NCBI RefSeq assembly: GCF_023072615.1
Contig: NZ_JAKNRW010000022.1
Span: 19,699 to 83,698, forward strand
Source: Pseudomonas violetae
Lineage (GTDB): Bacteria; Pseudomonadota; Gammaproteobacteria; Pseudomonadales; Pseudomonadaceae
Reading direction: 5' to 3'
Length of the DNA: 64,000 bases
Below are positions 35,410 to 43,553 of the stretch, in pieces. Under the pieces are notes generated by a model. The model was not told where the DNA came from and ran no database searches. It was given only the letters and a program-made list of their open reading frames with translations. The first letter of the stretch is position 1. Every line of letters begins with the position of its first letter. A program made the translations under genes and the position numbers.

Positions 35410-35501
35410 CGCGGTGTTTTTTACGCGATACTTGCCAGCGACCTACTGTGCCGTATTACAGTCACGGTCTATTCGCCGCAGTTCTCCCGACTCGAGTGCC
35501 C

Positions 35502-36266
35502 ATGAACGAACAGTTGCAGCCCCTTAAGAAACAACCGCGAGCAGGCAAAGCCGGTCGCAGCGGAACCCAGGACGATATTGTCTATGCGCATATCTTCGAG
35601 GCCATCCTCGAACAGCGCCTGGCGCCCGGCACCAAGTTGAGCGAAGAAGCGCTGGGGGAAATTTTCGGGGTCAGCCGTACCATCATTCGTCGCGCGCTGT
35701 CGCGCCTGGCCCATGAAGGGGTGGTGCTGCTGCGTCCGAATCGCGGTGCCGTGGTCGCCAGTCCAAGTGTCGAGGAAGCTCGCCAGGTGTTCCTGGCGCG
35801 GCGTCTGGTCGAGCGTGCGATCACCGAGTTGGCGGTGCAGCACGCCACAGCCGAGCAAATCGCCGAGTTGCGCCAGATGGTCAACGATGAGCGTGACAGC
35901 TTCTCCCGCGGCGATCGCGGTGCCGGCATCCGCCTGTCGGGCGAGTTCCACCTGAAGCTGGCCGAAGCCGCGAAGAATGCCCCGCTGATCAGCTTCCAGC
36001 GCAGCCTGGTGTCGCAAACTTCGCTGATCATTGCCCAGTACGAAAGCGGCAATCGCTCCCACTGTTCGTATGATGAACACACCCAACTGATCGACGCCAT
36101 CGAGGCGCGCAATGGTGAACTGGCGGTGGATTTGATGATGCATCACATGGATCACATCGACAGCAAGCTCAATCTCGACGAGGAAAGTGCGTCGGACGAT
36201 CTGCATGCGGTGTTCTCGCATTTGTTGCAGACCAAGAAGCCGGGGCGGCCTGCGGCGAAAATCTGA
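35502..36266 (+). CDS. GntR-family (FCD) transcriptional regulator
   Basis: Encodes 254 residues. An N-terminal winged helix (about 25-90, with LSEEALGEIFGVSRTIIRRALSRLAHEGVVLLRPNRGAVV) is followed by an all-helical FCD effector domain, whose likely metal ligands include the HLKL and DEHTQLIDAI histidines. It is divergent from the BenE-family transporter, with a FadR-type palindrome between them, and upstream of guaD. It therefore most likely controls the transporter and perhaps purine breakdown; the effector is unknown. ATG 35502 chosen because homology starts shortly after. Confidence 0.88.
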   Translation: MNEQLQPLKKQPRAGKAGRSGTQDDIVYAHIFEAILEQRLAPGTKLSEEALGEIFGVSRTIIRRALSRLAHEGVVLLRPNRGAVVASPSVEEARQVFLARRLVERAITELAVQHATAEQIAELRQMVNDERDSFSRGDRGAGIRLSGEFHLKLAEAAKNAPLISFQRSLVSQTSLIIAQYESGNRSHCSYDEHTQLIDAIEARNGELAVDLMMHHMDHIDSKLNLDEESASDDLHAVFSHLLQTKKPGRPAAKI

Positions 36267-36282
36267 TGTTTCGTGGTGCGCC

Positions 36283-36375
36283 TATCGCCAGCAGACTGGC
36301 TCCCACAGGGTTTGAGGTCGCACGCAAATCTTGTGACCCCCACAAATACCTGTGGGAGCCAGCCTGCTGGCGATA
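36283..36375. repeat. REP/BIME inverted pair after the GntR gene
   Basis: Inverted copies of the CTGTGGGAGCCAGCCTGCTG-type REP at 36283-36309 and 36349-36375. Confidence 0.83.
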
Positions 36376-36391
36376 GCGGCAGGACAGGCAA

Positions 36392-36430
36392 TAAAAATCC
36401 CCCGGGCTGAAAAGCGACGGGGGATTTTTT
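36392..36430. terminator. Bidirectional terminator between gntR and guaD
   Basis: AAAAATCCCCC and GGGGGATTTTTT form a stem with T-runs on both strands between two convergent genes. Confidence 0.88.
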
Positions 36431-36444
36431 ATGCCTGAAAAACT

Positions 36445-37749
36445 TTACCGCTGATGCACCTGATTCCCCGCCGCATAAGTCTGCAGCACCGTCCGATCAT
36501 CCCCCAACGTCATCAGTACAAACAACGTTTCGGCAATGTTACTGGCCTGCTTCAAGCGATAGCTCAGCAGCGGCGTGGCGTTGTAGTCCAGCACCAGGAA
36601 GTCGGCATCGGTGCCCGGTTTCAGCGTGCCGATCTTGTCTTCCAGGCGCAGCGCACGGGCACCGCCCAGGGTCGCCAGGTATAGCGATTTGAACGGGCTC
36701 AGCCGCGCGCCTTGCAGCTGCATGACCTTGTAAGCCTCATTCAACGTCTGCAACAGCGAGAAGCTGGTGCCGCCGCCGACGTCCGTGCCCAGGCCAACAT
36801 TCAACTTGTGTTTCTCGGCCATCGGCAGGTTGAACAGGCCGCTGCCAAGGAAGAGGTTCGACGTCGGGCAGAAGGCGATGGCTGAGCCGGTCTCTGCCAG
36901 GCGCGCGCACTCGTCGTCGCACAGGTGCACGCCATGCGCGAACACCGAGCGCTCGCCCAGCAGCTGGTAGTGATCGTAGACGTCAAGGTAGCCCTTACGC
37001 TCCGGGAACAGCGCCTTGACCCACTCGACTTCCTTGAGGTTTTCGCTGATGTGGGTCTGCATGTACAGGTCGGGATACTCGCCGAGCAACTGGCCGGCGA
37101 GGGTCAACTGTTCAGGTGTGCTGGTCGGCGCAAAGCGCGGCGTCACCGCGTAGTGCAGGCGACCCTTGCCGTGCCAGCGCTCAATCAGCGCCTTGCTTTC
37201 GACGTAGCTGGATTCGGCGGTGTCGGTCAGGTAGTCCGGGGCATTGCGGTCCATCATCACCTTGCCGGCGATCATGCGCAGTTCCAACTGCTCGGCGGCC
37301 TCGAAGAACGAATTCACCGATTGCGGATGCACGCTGCCGAATACCAGGGCGGTGGTGGTGCCGTTGCGCAGCAGTTCCTTGATGAAAATGTCCGCGACTT
37401 CGTCAGCGTGGGCCTTTTCAGCGAACTGACTTTCGCAAGGGAAGGTGTAGGTGTTGAGCCAGTCCAGCAGTTGCTCGCCATAAGCGCCGACCATGCCGGT
37501 TTGCGGCAAGTGGATGTGGGTGTCGATGAAACCTGGGGTGATCAGTGCATCCTTATAATGGTTTATCTCGATGTCCGCCGGCAGGGTTGGCAGCAGGTCG
37601 CTGGCGTGGCCAAGGGCGCTGATCTGGCCGTTATCCACCACCAGCAGGCCGTCTTCGAAATATTCATACGAGGCTTCGATACCGACTTCGGCGGGGTCGG
37701 CGATGCTGTGCAGAATGGCGGCGCGGTAGGCTTTGCGAGTCAGGGGCAT
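36445..37749 (-). CDS. guaD: Guanine deaminase
   Basis: Encodes 434 residues of the amidohydrolase superfamily; converts guanine to xanthine, the substrate of the xanthine dehydrogenase encoded just upstream. Zinc-binding residues are visible in DTHIHLPQTG near residue 82, in the TGFVMHTHISEN-like QTHISENLKEV, in FAHGVHLCDDE and the catalytic Asp in GLGTDVGGGTSFSLL. It lies 37 bases after xdhC and so closes an xdhA-xdhB-xdhC-guaD cluster. Confidence 0.95.
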   Translation of the reverse strand: MPLTRKAYRAAILHSIADPAEVGIEASYEYFEDGLLVVDNGQISALGHASDLLPTLPADIEINHYKDALITPGFIDTHIHLPQTGMVGAYGEQLLDWLNTYTFPCESQFAEKAHADEVADIFIKELLRNGTTTALVFGSVHPQSVNSFFEAAEQLELRMIAGKVMMDRNAPDYLTDTAESSYVESKALIERWHGKGRLHYAVTPRFAPTSTPEQLTLAGQLLGEYPDLYMQTHISENLKEVEWVKALFPERKGYLDVYDHYQLLGERSVFAHGVHLCDDECARLAETGSAIAFCPTSNLFLGSGLFNLPMAEKHKLNVGLGTDVGGGTSFSLLQTLNEAYKVMQLQGARLSPFKSLYLATLGGARALRLEDKIGTLKPGTDADFLVLDYNATPLLSYRLKQASNIAETLFVLMTLGDDRTVLQTYAAGNQVHQR

Positions 37750-37786
37750 GGGGTTCTCAATTCTTGGTTCTTAGTTTCGTAGCAAT

Positions 37787-38632
37787 TCAGTTCGAAGCCT
37801 GGCTGCGACGAGAGGCTGGCAGCAGTTTGGCAATCGATGATCCGGCGCTGGCAGTCTGCTGGCCGAAGCTGGCGTTGTAAGTGGCGATGATTTCGCCAGC
37901 GATGGAGATGGCGATTTCCACAGGCAGTTTGCCTTTGACTTCGCCTATGCCCATCGGGCAGCGCATACGTTGCAGTACGGCGCTGTCGAATCCACGGTCG
38001 CGCAGGCGGTGTTCGAACTTCACCCGTTTGGTCTTCGAACCGATCAGGCCGAAGTAGGTGAAATCATTGCGCTTGAGCAGCGCGGCCGTGAGTTCGAGGT
38101 CGAGTTGGTGGTTGTGGGTCATGACAATGCAATAGCTGCCAACGGGCAGGTTATCGATTTCATCCACAGGCTCTTCGCTGACGATCTTGCGTACGCCGTG
38201 GGGGATCTGCTCGGGAAATTCCGCTTCCCGCGAGTCGATCCAGCGCACCCGGCAGGGCAAGCTGGACAGCAGTGGCACCAGCGCCCGGCCGACATGCCCG
38301 GCACCGAACACGGCGATCTGCGCCTGAACCTGGCCCATTGGTTCGAACAGCAACACGGTCACGCCGCCGCAGCACTGGCCCAGGCTGGCGCCGAGGCTGA
38401 AACGCTCCAGGTGGGTGTCCTGCCTGCCGCTGGCAAGCATCTCGCGGGCGATCTGCATGGCCTTGTATTCCAGGTGCCCGCCACCGATGGTGTCGAAGGA
38501 CTGGTTGGCGCTGATGACCATCTTCGAGCCGGCGTTACGTGGAGTCGAGCCGAGCTCTTCGATGATGGTGACCAGCACACAGGGTTCACCCTGGTGTTGC
38601 AGGTCGGCGAGGGCGTCGATCCAGTTGTACAT
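37787..38632 (-). CDS. xdhC: Xanthine dehydrogenase accessory protein XdhC
   Basis: Encodes 281 residues. XdhC binds the molybdenum cofactor, promotes its sulphuration and inserts it into xanthine dehydrogenase. The N-terminal CoxI-like domain (EPCVLVTIIEELGSTPRNAGSKMV, GGGHLEYKA and the CGG of LGQCCGGVTVLLFE) and a Rossmann-like C-terminal half (IAVFGAGHVGRALVPLL, YFGLIGSKTKRVKFEHRL) are intact. It is separated from xdhB by a BIME of 144 bases. Confidence 0.95.
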   Translation of the reverse strand: MYNWIDALADLQHQGEPCVLVTIIEELGSTPRNAGSKMVISANQSFDTIGGGHLEYKAMQIAREMLASGRQDTHLERFSLGASLGQCCGGVTVLLFEPMGQVQAQIAVFGAGHVGRALVPLLSSLPCRVRWIDSREAEFPEQIPHGVRKIVSEEPVDEIDNLPVGSYCIVMTHNHQLDLELTAALLKRNDFTYFGLIGSKTKRVKFEHRLRDRGFDSAVLQRMRCPMGIGEVKGKLPVEIAISIAGEIIATYNASFGQQTASAGSSIAKLLPASRRSQASN

Positions 38633-38668
38633 GTTTCACCTCAACATATGTGTTGTCTGTTCGGCCGT

Positions 38669-38760
38669 CATCGCTAGCAGGCTAGCTCCCACAGGGTTTT
38701 TCGGCGTCCACAAAATCTGGATTCAGCACAAAATACTGTGGGAGCCAGCCTGCTGGCGAT
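38669..38760. repeat. REP/BIME inverted pair between xdhB and xdhC
   Basis: Inverted copies at 38669-38695 and 38736-38760, of the CTGTGGGAGCCAGCCTGCTG type, inside the xdh operon. Confidence 0.83.
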
Positions 38761-38776
38761 TGGCCGCGCCACGGTC

Positions 38777-41176
38777 TTAAAGCGAAGCCAGCTCGGCCTC
38801 TGCTTCAACCGCCTTCGCCGCCTTCAACTGCCGCATCTGCTCACAGCCCCACAGCACCCGCTCTGGCGTCGCGGGGGCATCGATCTTCGGTTGATGCCTA
38901 TAGTCACCCAGGCTCGCCACGGCATCCTTGATCGCGCACCAGGCCGCGATGCCGAGCATGAATGGCGGCTCACCTACCGCCTTGGAATGGAACACCGTGT
39001 CTTCCGGGTTCTTGCGGTTTTCCACCAGCTTCACCCGCAAGTCCAGCGGCATGTCTGCCACCGCCGGGATCTTGTAGCTGGCCGGGCCGTTGGTCATCAG
39101 CTTGCCCTTGTTGTTCCACACCAGCTCTTCCATGGTCAGCCAGCCCATGCCCTGGATGAAACCACCCTCGACCTGGCCGATGTCGATTGCCGGGTTCAGC
39201 GAGGCGCCAACGTCGTGGAGGATGTCGGTGCGCAGCATCTTGTACTCGCCGGTCAGGGTATCGATGATCACTTCGCAGCAGGCTGCACCGAAGGCGAAGT
39301 AGTAGAACGGCCGTCCCCGGGCCTGGCTGCGGTCGTAGAAAATTTTCGGGGTCTTGTAAAACCCGGTGCTCGACAGCGAGACCTGGGCGAAATAGGCCTG
39401 CTGGATCAGCGCTTCGAACGTCAGGATATGGTCGCGAACCCGTACGTGACCGTTGTGGAACTCCACGTCTTCTTCGCTGACCTTGTAATGGCGCGCGGCG
39501 AATTCCACCAGGCGTTTCTTGATGATCTCTGCGGCGTTCTGCGCGGCTTTACCGTTCAGGTCGGCACCACTGGAAGCGGCGGTCGGCGAAGTGTTCGGCA
39601 CCTTGTCGGTGTTTGTCGCGGTGATCTGCACCCGGTCCATTTCTACCTGGAACACTTCGGCCACCACCTGCGCCACCTTGGTGTTCAAGCCTTGGCCCAT
39701 TTCAGTGCCGCCATGGTTCAGGTGGATGCTGCCATCGGTGTAGACGTGGATCAGCGCCCCGGCTTGGTTGAGGAAGCTGGCGGTGAAGGAAATACCGAAT
39801 TTCACCGGGGTCAGCGCCAGGCCTTTTTTCAGGATCGGGCTGTTGGCGTTGTAGCGACGGATTGCTTCGCGACGTTCAGCGTACTGGCTGCTTTCTTCCA
39901 GTTCGGCGGTCATTTCCTCGAGCATGTTGTGCTCGACGGTCTGGTAGTAATGGGTGACGTTGCGCTCGGTCTTGCCGTAGTAATTGGCCTTGCGCACCGC
40001 CAGCGGGTCCAGGCCCAGGTGCCGGGCAATGGCGTCCATCACTTCTTCGATCGCGACCATGCCTTGCGGGCCGCCAAAGCCACGGTAGGCGGTGTTGGAC
40101 GCGGTGTTGGTCTTGCAGCGGTGACCGTTGATGGTCGCATCGCCCAGGTAGTACGAGTTGTCGGCGTGGAACATCGCCCGGTCGACAATCGATGCCGAAA
40201 GGTCCGGCGAGCAACCGCAGTTGCCGGCCAGCTCCAGGGCAATGCCGTGCAGGCGCCCGGTGCTGTCGAAGCCCACGTCGTACTCGACGTAGAACGGGTG
40301 ACGCTTGCCGGTCATCAGCATGTCTTCGACCCGCGGCAGGCGCATCTTGGTCGGTTGGCCGGTGAGATGCGCGATCACCGCGCACAGGCACGCCGGGCTC
40401 GCGGCCTGGGTTTCCTTGCCACCAAACCCGCCGCCCATGCGGCGCATGTCGACCACGATCTTGTTCATCGACACGTCCAGCACTTCGGCCACCAGCTTCT
40501 GCACTTCGGTGGGGTTTTGCGTGGAGCAGTAGACGATCATCCCACCGTCTTCCGTCGGCATCACCGAGGAAATCTGGGTTTCGAGGTAGAAGTGTTCCTG
40601 GCCGCCGATGTGCAGCGTGCCCTGGATACGATGTTCGGCGGTGTCCAAAGCATTCGCCGAATCGCCGCGTTGATGGGTGTGACTGTCGAGCACGAAGTGG
40701 CGCTTGCGCAGGGCTTCAACCACGTCCAGCACCGGCTCGAGATCTGCGTATTCGATGATCGCCGCCATGGCGGCCTTGCGCGCGGTTTCCAGGTCCTTGG
40801 CTGCCACGGCAAGCACTGGCTGGCCGACGAATTGCACGTCATCGATGGCCAGCAAGGGATCGCCCGGCATCAACGGGCCGATGTCTTTCAGGCCCGGCAC
40901 GTCTTTATGGGTGATGGCGATGCGCACGCCGTCGAAGGCATAGCAGGGGCTGGTATCGATGCTGATGATTTTCGCGTGGGCCCGATCCGACAGCCGCGCG
41001 TAAACGTGCAGTTGGTTGGGGAATTCCAGGCGATCGTCGATGTACTGCGCTTCACCGGACACATGCTTGGCGGCGCTGTCGTGCTTGACGCTACGGCCTA
41101 CTCCGGTGGTCAGGTCCTTGGCGAACAGTTCAGCCAGTTCGGCTTGGGTCTTCTCTACAGCGTGATGATTAGACAT
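38777..41176 (-). CDS. xdhB: Xanthine dehydrogenase molybdopterin-binding subunit XdhB
   Basis: Encodes 799 residues. It carries the molybdenum active site that hydroxylates hypoxanthine and xanthine to urate. Motifs include GQEHFYLETQ, RMGGGFGGKETQ, a YRGFGGPQGM substrate-binding loop and the C-terminal VGEPPFMLGIAAWCAIKDAV with the catalytic glutamate. Two-subunit xanthine dehydrogenases of bacteria have exactly this arrangement. The start overlaps the end of xdhA by 8 bases, indicating coupling. Confidence 0.96.
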   Translation of the reverse strand: MSNHHAVEKTQAELAELFAKDLTTGVGRSVKHDSAAKHVSGEAQYIDDRLEFPNQLHVYARLSDRAHAKIISIDTSPCYAFDGVRIAITHKDVPGLKDIGPLMPGDPLLAIDDVQFVGQPVLAVAAKDLETARKAAMAAIIEYADLEPVLDVVEALRKRHFVLDSHTHQRGDSANALDTAEHRIQGTLHIGGQEHFYLETQISSVMPTEDGGMIVYCSTQNPTEVQKLVAEVLDVSMNKIVVDMRRMGGGFGGKETQAASPACLCAVIAHLTGQPTKMRLPRVEDMLMTGKRHPFYVEYDVGFDSTGRLHGIALELAGNCGCSPDLSASIVDRAMFHADNSYYLGDATINGHRCKTNTASNTAYRGFGGPQGMVAIEEVMDAIARHLGLDPLAVRKANYYGKTERNVTHYYQTVEHNMLEEMTAELEESSQYAERREAIRRYNANSPILKKGLALTPVKFGISFTASFLNQAGALIHVYTDGSIHLNHGGTEMGQGLNTKVAQVVAEVFQVEMDRVQITATNTDKVPNTSPTAASSGADLNGKAAQNAAEIIKKRLVEFAARHYKVSEEDVEFHNGHVRVRDHILTFEALIQQAYFAQVSLSSTGFYKTPKIFYDRSQARGRPFYYFAFGAACCEVIIDTLTGEYKMLRTDILHDVGASLNPAIDIGQVEGGFIQGMGWLTMEELVWNNKGKLMTNGPASYKIPAVADMPLDLRVKLVENRKNPEDTVFHSKAVGEPPFMLGIAAWCAIKDAVASLGDYRHQPKIDAPATPERVLWGCEQMRQLKAAKAVEAEAELASL

Positions 41177-42623
41177 AAGCGGTCACCCGAGTCTCGATGT
41201 GCGGTGTTTGCAGTTCGATGAAGTATTTGCGCAGCAGGTTTTGCGCGCTGAGCAGGCGGTATTCCTTGCTGGCGCGGAAGTCCGAGAGCGGGGTGAAATC
41301 TTGCGCCAGGGCTGCGCAGGCACGTTCCACCGTGGCGTGGTTGAACGGCGCGCCGCGCAACACGGTTTCGCAGTGACTGGCCCGTTTCGGGATCGCCGCC
41401 ATGCCACCGAATGCCACGCGGGCATCGGCGATCACACCGTTTTCAATGCGCAGGTTGAACGCGGCGCAGACCGCGGAAATATCATCGTCCAGGCGTTTGG
41501 ACACCTTGTACGCCCGGAACAGTTGTTCGGCGCTGGCGCGGGGGATGATGATCTTCTCGATGAACTCGCTTTCCTGCCGGGCGGTGACCCGGTAATCGAT
41601 GAAGTAATCTTCCAAGGCCAGGGTGCGCCGGGTTTCGCCTTTGCACAAAACGATCTGCGCGCCCAATGCGATCAGCAGGGGCGGCGAGTCGCCAATCGGC
41701 GAAGCGTTGCCGATGTTGCCGCCCAGGGTGCCCTGGTTGCGGATCTGCAGTGAAGCGAAGCGTTGGAGCAATTCACCAAAGTCCGGGTACTCCGCTTTCA
41801 ATGCTTCGTAGCAATCCGATAGGGCTGCGGCGGCGCCGATTTCCAGGCGATCGGCGAAGTGCTCGATGCGTTTCATTTCGGCGACGTTGCCGACGTAGAT
41901 CATCACCGGCAAGGTGCGGTGGAACTGCGTGACTTCCAGCGCCAGGTCGGTACCGCCAGCCAGCAGCCGGGCTTGGGGGTAGGCGTCGTACAGGTCGGCC
42001 AGGTCGGCCACGGTCAGCGGCACCAGGCAGCGTTTGTCGCCGCTGTTCAGTTCGCCGGTATCGGTCGGTGCGATAGCCTTCAGGCGGGCGATGGTCTCGG
42101 CTTCACGGGCATCGAACTGGTCGGTCTGCTTGCCGCAGCAGGACTGCTCGGCAGCTTCCAGGATCGGCCGATAACCGGTGCAGCGGCAGAGGTTGCCGGC
42201 CAGCGCTTCATGCGCCTTGTGCGAATCGGGTTGATCGCTGTTCTTTTGCAGCGCGAACAGCGACATCACAAAACCTGGGGTGCAGAAACCGCACTGCGAG
42301 CCATGGCACTCGACCATGGCTTTCTGCACGCTGTGCAGTTCGCCCTGGTGCTTGAGGTCTTCGACGCTGATCAGCTGTTTGCCGTGCAGGGACGAGACGA
42401 ACGTCAGGCACGAGTTGAGGCTGCGATAACGAATGTGCTCGCCGCCAGCGTCGTCCGTCTGCAGTTCGCCGACCACCACGGTGCAGGCGCCGCAGTCACC
42501 GCTGGCGCAGCCTTCTTTGGTGCCGGGTTTGCCCACATGGTCGCGCAGATAATTGAGCACGGTCAGGTTAGGGTCCAGGGCGTGCTCACTACGGAGTTCC
42601 TGGTTTAGTAAAAACTGGATCAC
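41169..42623 (-). CDS. xdhA: Xanthine dehydrogenase FAD/iron-sulphur subunit XdhA
   Basis: Encodes 484 residues. An N-terminal plant-type 2Fe-2S domain (Cys39, 44, 47, 72) and a second 2Fe-2S domain (CGFCTPGF and CRCTGYRP) precede an FAD-binding domain (about 195-370, with LLAGGTDLALEV and GTLGGNIGNASPIGDSPP) and a CO-dehydrogenase-type C-terminal domain. It moves electrons from the XdhB molybdenum centre to NAD. It is the first gene of the cluster; tandem palindromes lie 57-95 bases upstream. Confidence 0.96.
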   Translation of the reverse strand: MIQFLLNQELRSEHALDPNLTVLNYLRDHVGKPGTKEGCASGDCGACTVVVGELQTDDAGGEHIRYRSLNSCLTFVSSLHGKQLISVEDLKHQGELHSVQKAMVECHGSQCGFCTPGFVMSLFALQKNSDQPDSHKAHEALAGNLCRCTGYRPILEAAEQSCCGKQTDQFDAREAETIARLKAIAPTDTGELNSGDKRCLVPLTVADLADLYDAYPQARLLAGGTDLALEVTQFHRTLPVMIYVGNVAEMKRIEHFADRLEIGAAAALSDCYEALKAEYPDFGELLQRFASLQIRNQGTLGGNIGNASPIGDSPPLLIALGAQIVLCKGETRRTLALEDYFIDYRVTARQESEFIEKIIIPRASAEQLFRAYKVSKRLDDDISAVCAAFNLRIENGVIADARVAFGGMAAIPKRASHCETVLRGAPFNHATVERACAALAQDFTPLSDFRASKEYRLLSAQNLLRKYFIELQTPHIETRVTAYV

Positions 42624-42679
42624 GGAAGGCCTCGCAGACTCATTATTGTTGTTAACCGCTTTGCACCGAATTTATCAGG

Positions 42680-42718
42680 TCTGACTTTTCGGTCAATGGT
42701 TTTCTGACTTAAAGGTCA
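42680..42718. promoter_or_regulatory. Tandem palindromic operator upstream of xdhA
   Basis: TCTGACTTTTCGGTCA (42680-42695) and TCTGACTTAAAGGTCA (42703-42718) are direct repeats 23 bases apart, each containing a TGAC-N6-GTCA palindrome. The spacing of about two helical turns suggests cooperative binding by a dimeric regulator of the xdh operon. Confidence 0.6.
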
Positions 42719-42891
42719 GGAAATCGCTGTTTGGCGATCAACAACGCGTTCCATCAGTATTGACCCTCTCGGGACTGCCTGCTTTTTTGCGGGAATCGTG
42801 CCAAAAACCGCCGGGTGTGCACTCCGCCATGACCCCTCATGTGCGCTACACTGCGCCGCCTGTGCAGATCGAAAGAGTTTGAAGGACAATC

Positions 42892-43551
42892 ATGACGTTC
42901 AAGGCGCCGGACAGCCTCGCCGAGCAAATTGCTCACCACCTTGCCGAGCGCATCATTCGCGGTGAAATGAAGCCCGGGGAGCGGATCCAGGAACAGAAGG
43001 TCACGCAGGCCCTCAATGTCAGTCGCGGCTCGGTACGCGAGGCGCTGCTGATCCTCGAGCGTCGCCACCTGATCGCGATCCTGCCACGGCGGGGCGCGCA
43101 CGTGACCGAGTTGACCGCGCACAAGGTGCAGAGCCTGTGCACGCTGATGAGCGAACTGTACATCCTGCTCGGCAACGCCGTAGCGGCCGGCTGGCAGGTC
43201 CAGGCGGACATGGCGCCATTCGTGCAGATCCAGCAGCGCCTGACTGACAGCTACGAGCGCCAGGACATCCGCACCTTCGTCGATGACAGTTTCAACGTCA
43301 TGCGGGCGGCTTATCCATTTGCCAACAACCCGTATTTGCAGGAAACCGTCGAGAATCTGCAGCCGGCCATGAGCCGCGCCTATTTTCTCGCCCTGGACCA
43401 GCGCAAGGCGTCGATGAGCGAGTTCCTCGAACTGTTTGAACGCCTGCTCGCAGCGGTGTTGGCCCGGGACTTCCCGCAGATCCGCGAAGTGCTGACGGCT
43501 TATGCCCAGCGCAGCTGCGATCTGGTGGTTTCTGCCCTGACGGACGCTTAA
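42892..43551 (+). CDS. GntR-family (FCD) transcriptional regulator upstream of smc
   Basis: Encodes 219 residues. An N-terminal winged helix (about 8-72: LAEQIAHHLAERIIRGEMKPGERIQEQKVTQALNVSRGSVREALLILERR) and a helical FCD domain are visible. It is divergent from xdhA and its stop lies two bases before the GTG of smc, so it is translated from the same messenger as smc. Either the xdh genes or its own operon may be the target. The ATG at 42892 has GAAGGA directly upstream. Confidence 0.88.
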   Translation: MTFKAPDSLAEQIAHHLAERIIRGEMKPGERIQEQKVTQALNVSRGSVREALLILERRHLIAILPRRGAHVTELTAHKVQSLCTLMSELYILLGNAVAAGWQVQADMAPFVQIQQRLTDSYERQDIRTFVDDSFNVMRAAYPFANNPYLQETVENLQPAMSRAYFLALDQRKASMSEFLELFERLLAAVLARDFPQIREVLTAYAQRSCDLVVSALTDA

Positions 43552-43553
43552 GC

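Noticed and set aside
38738..41221. 827-codon plus-strand frame opposite xdhB
   Set aside because: Antisense shadow of xdhB with no domain and a start inside a REP.
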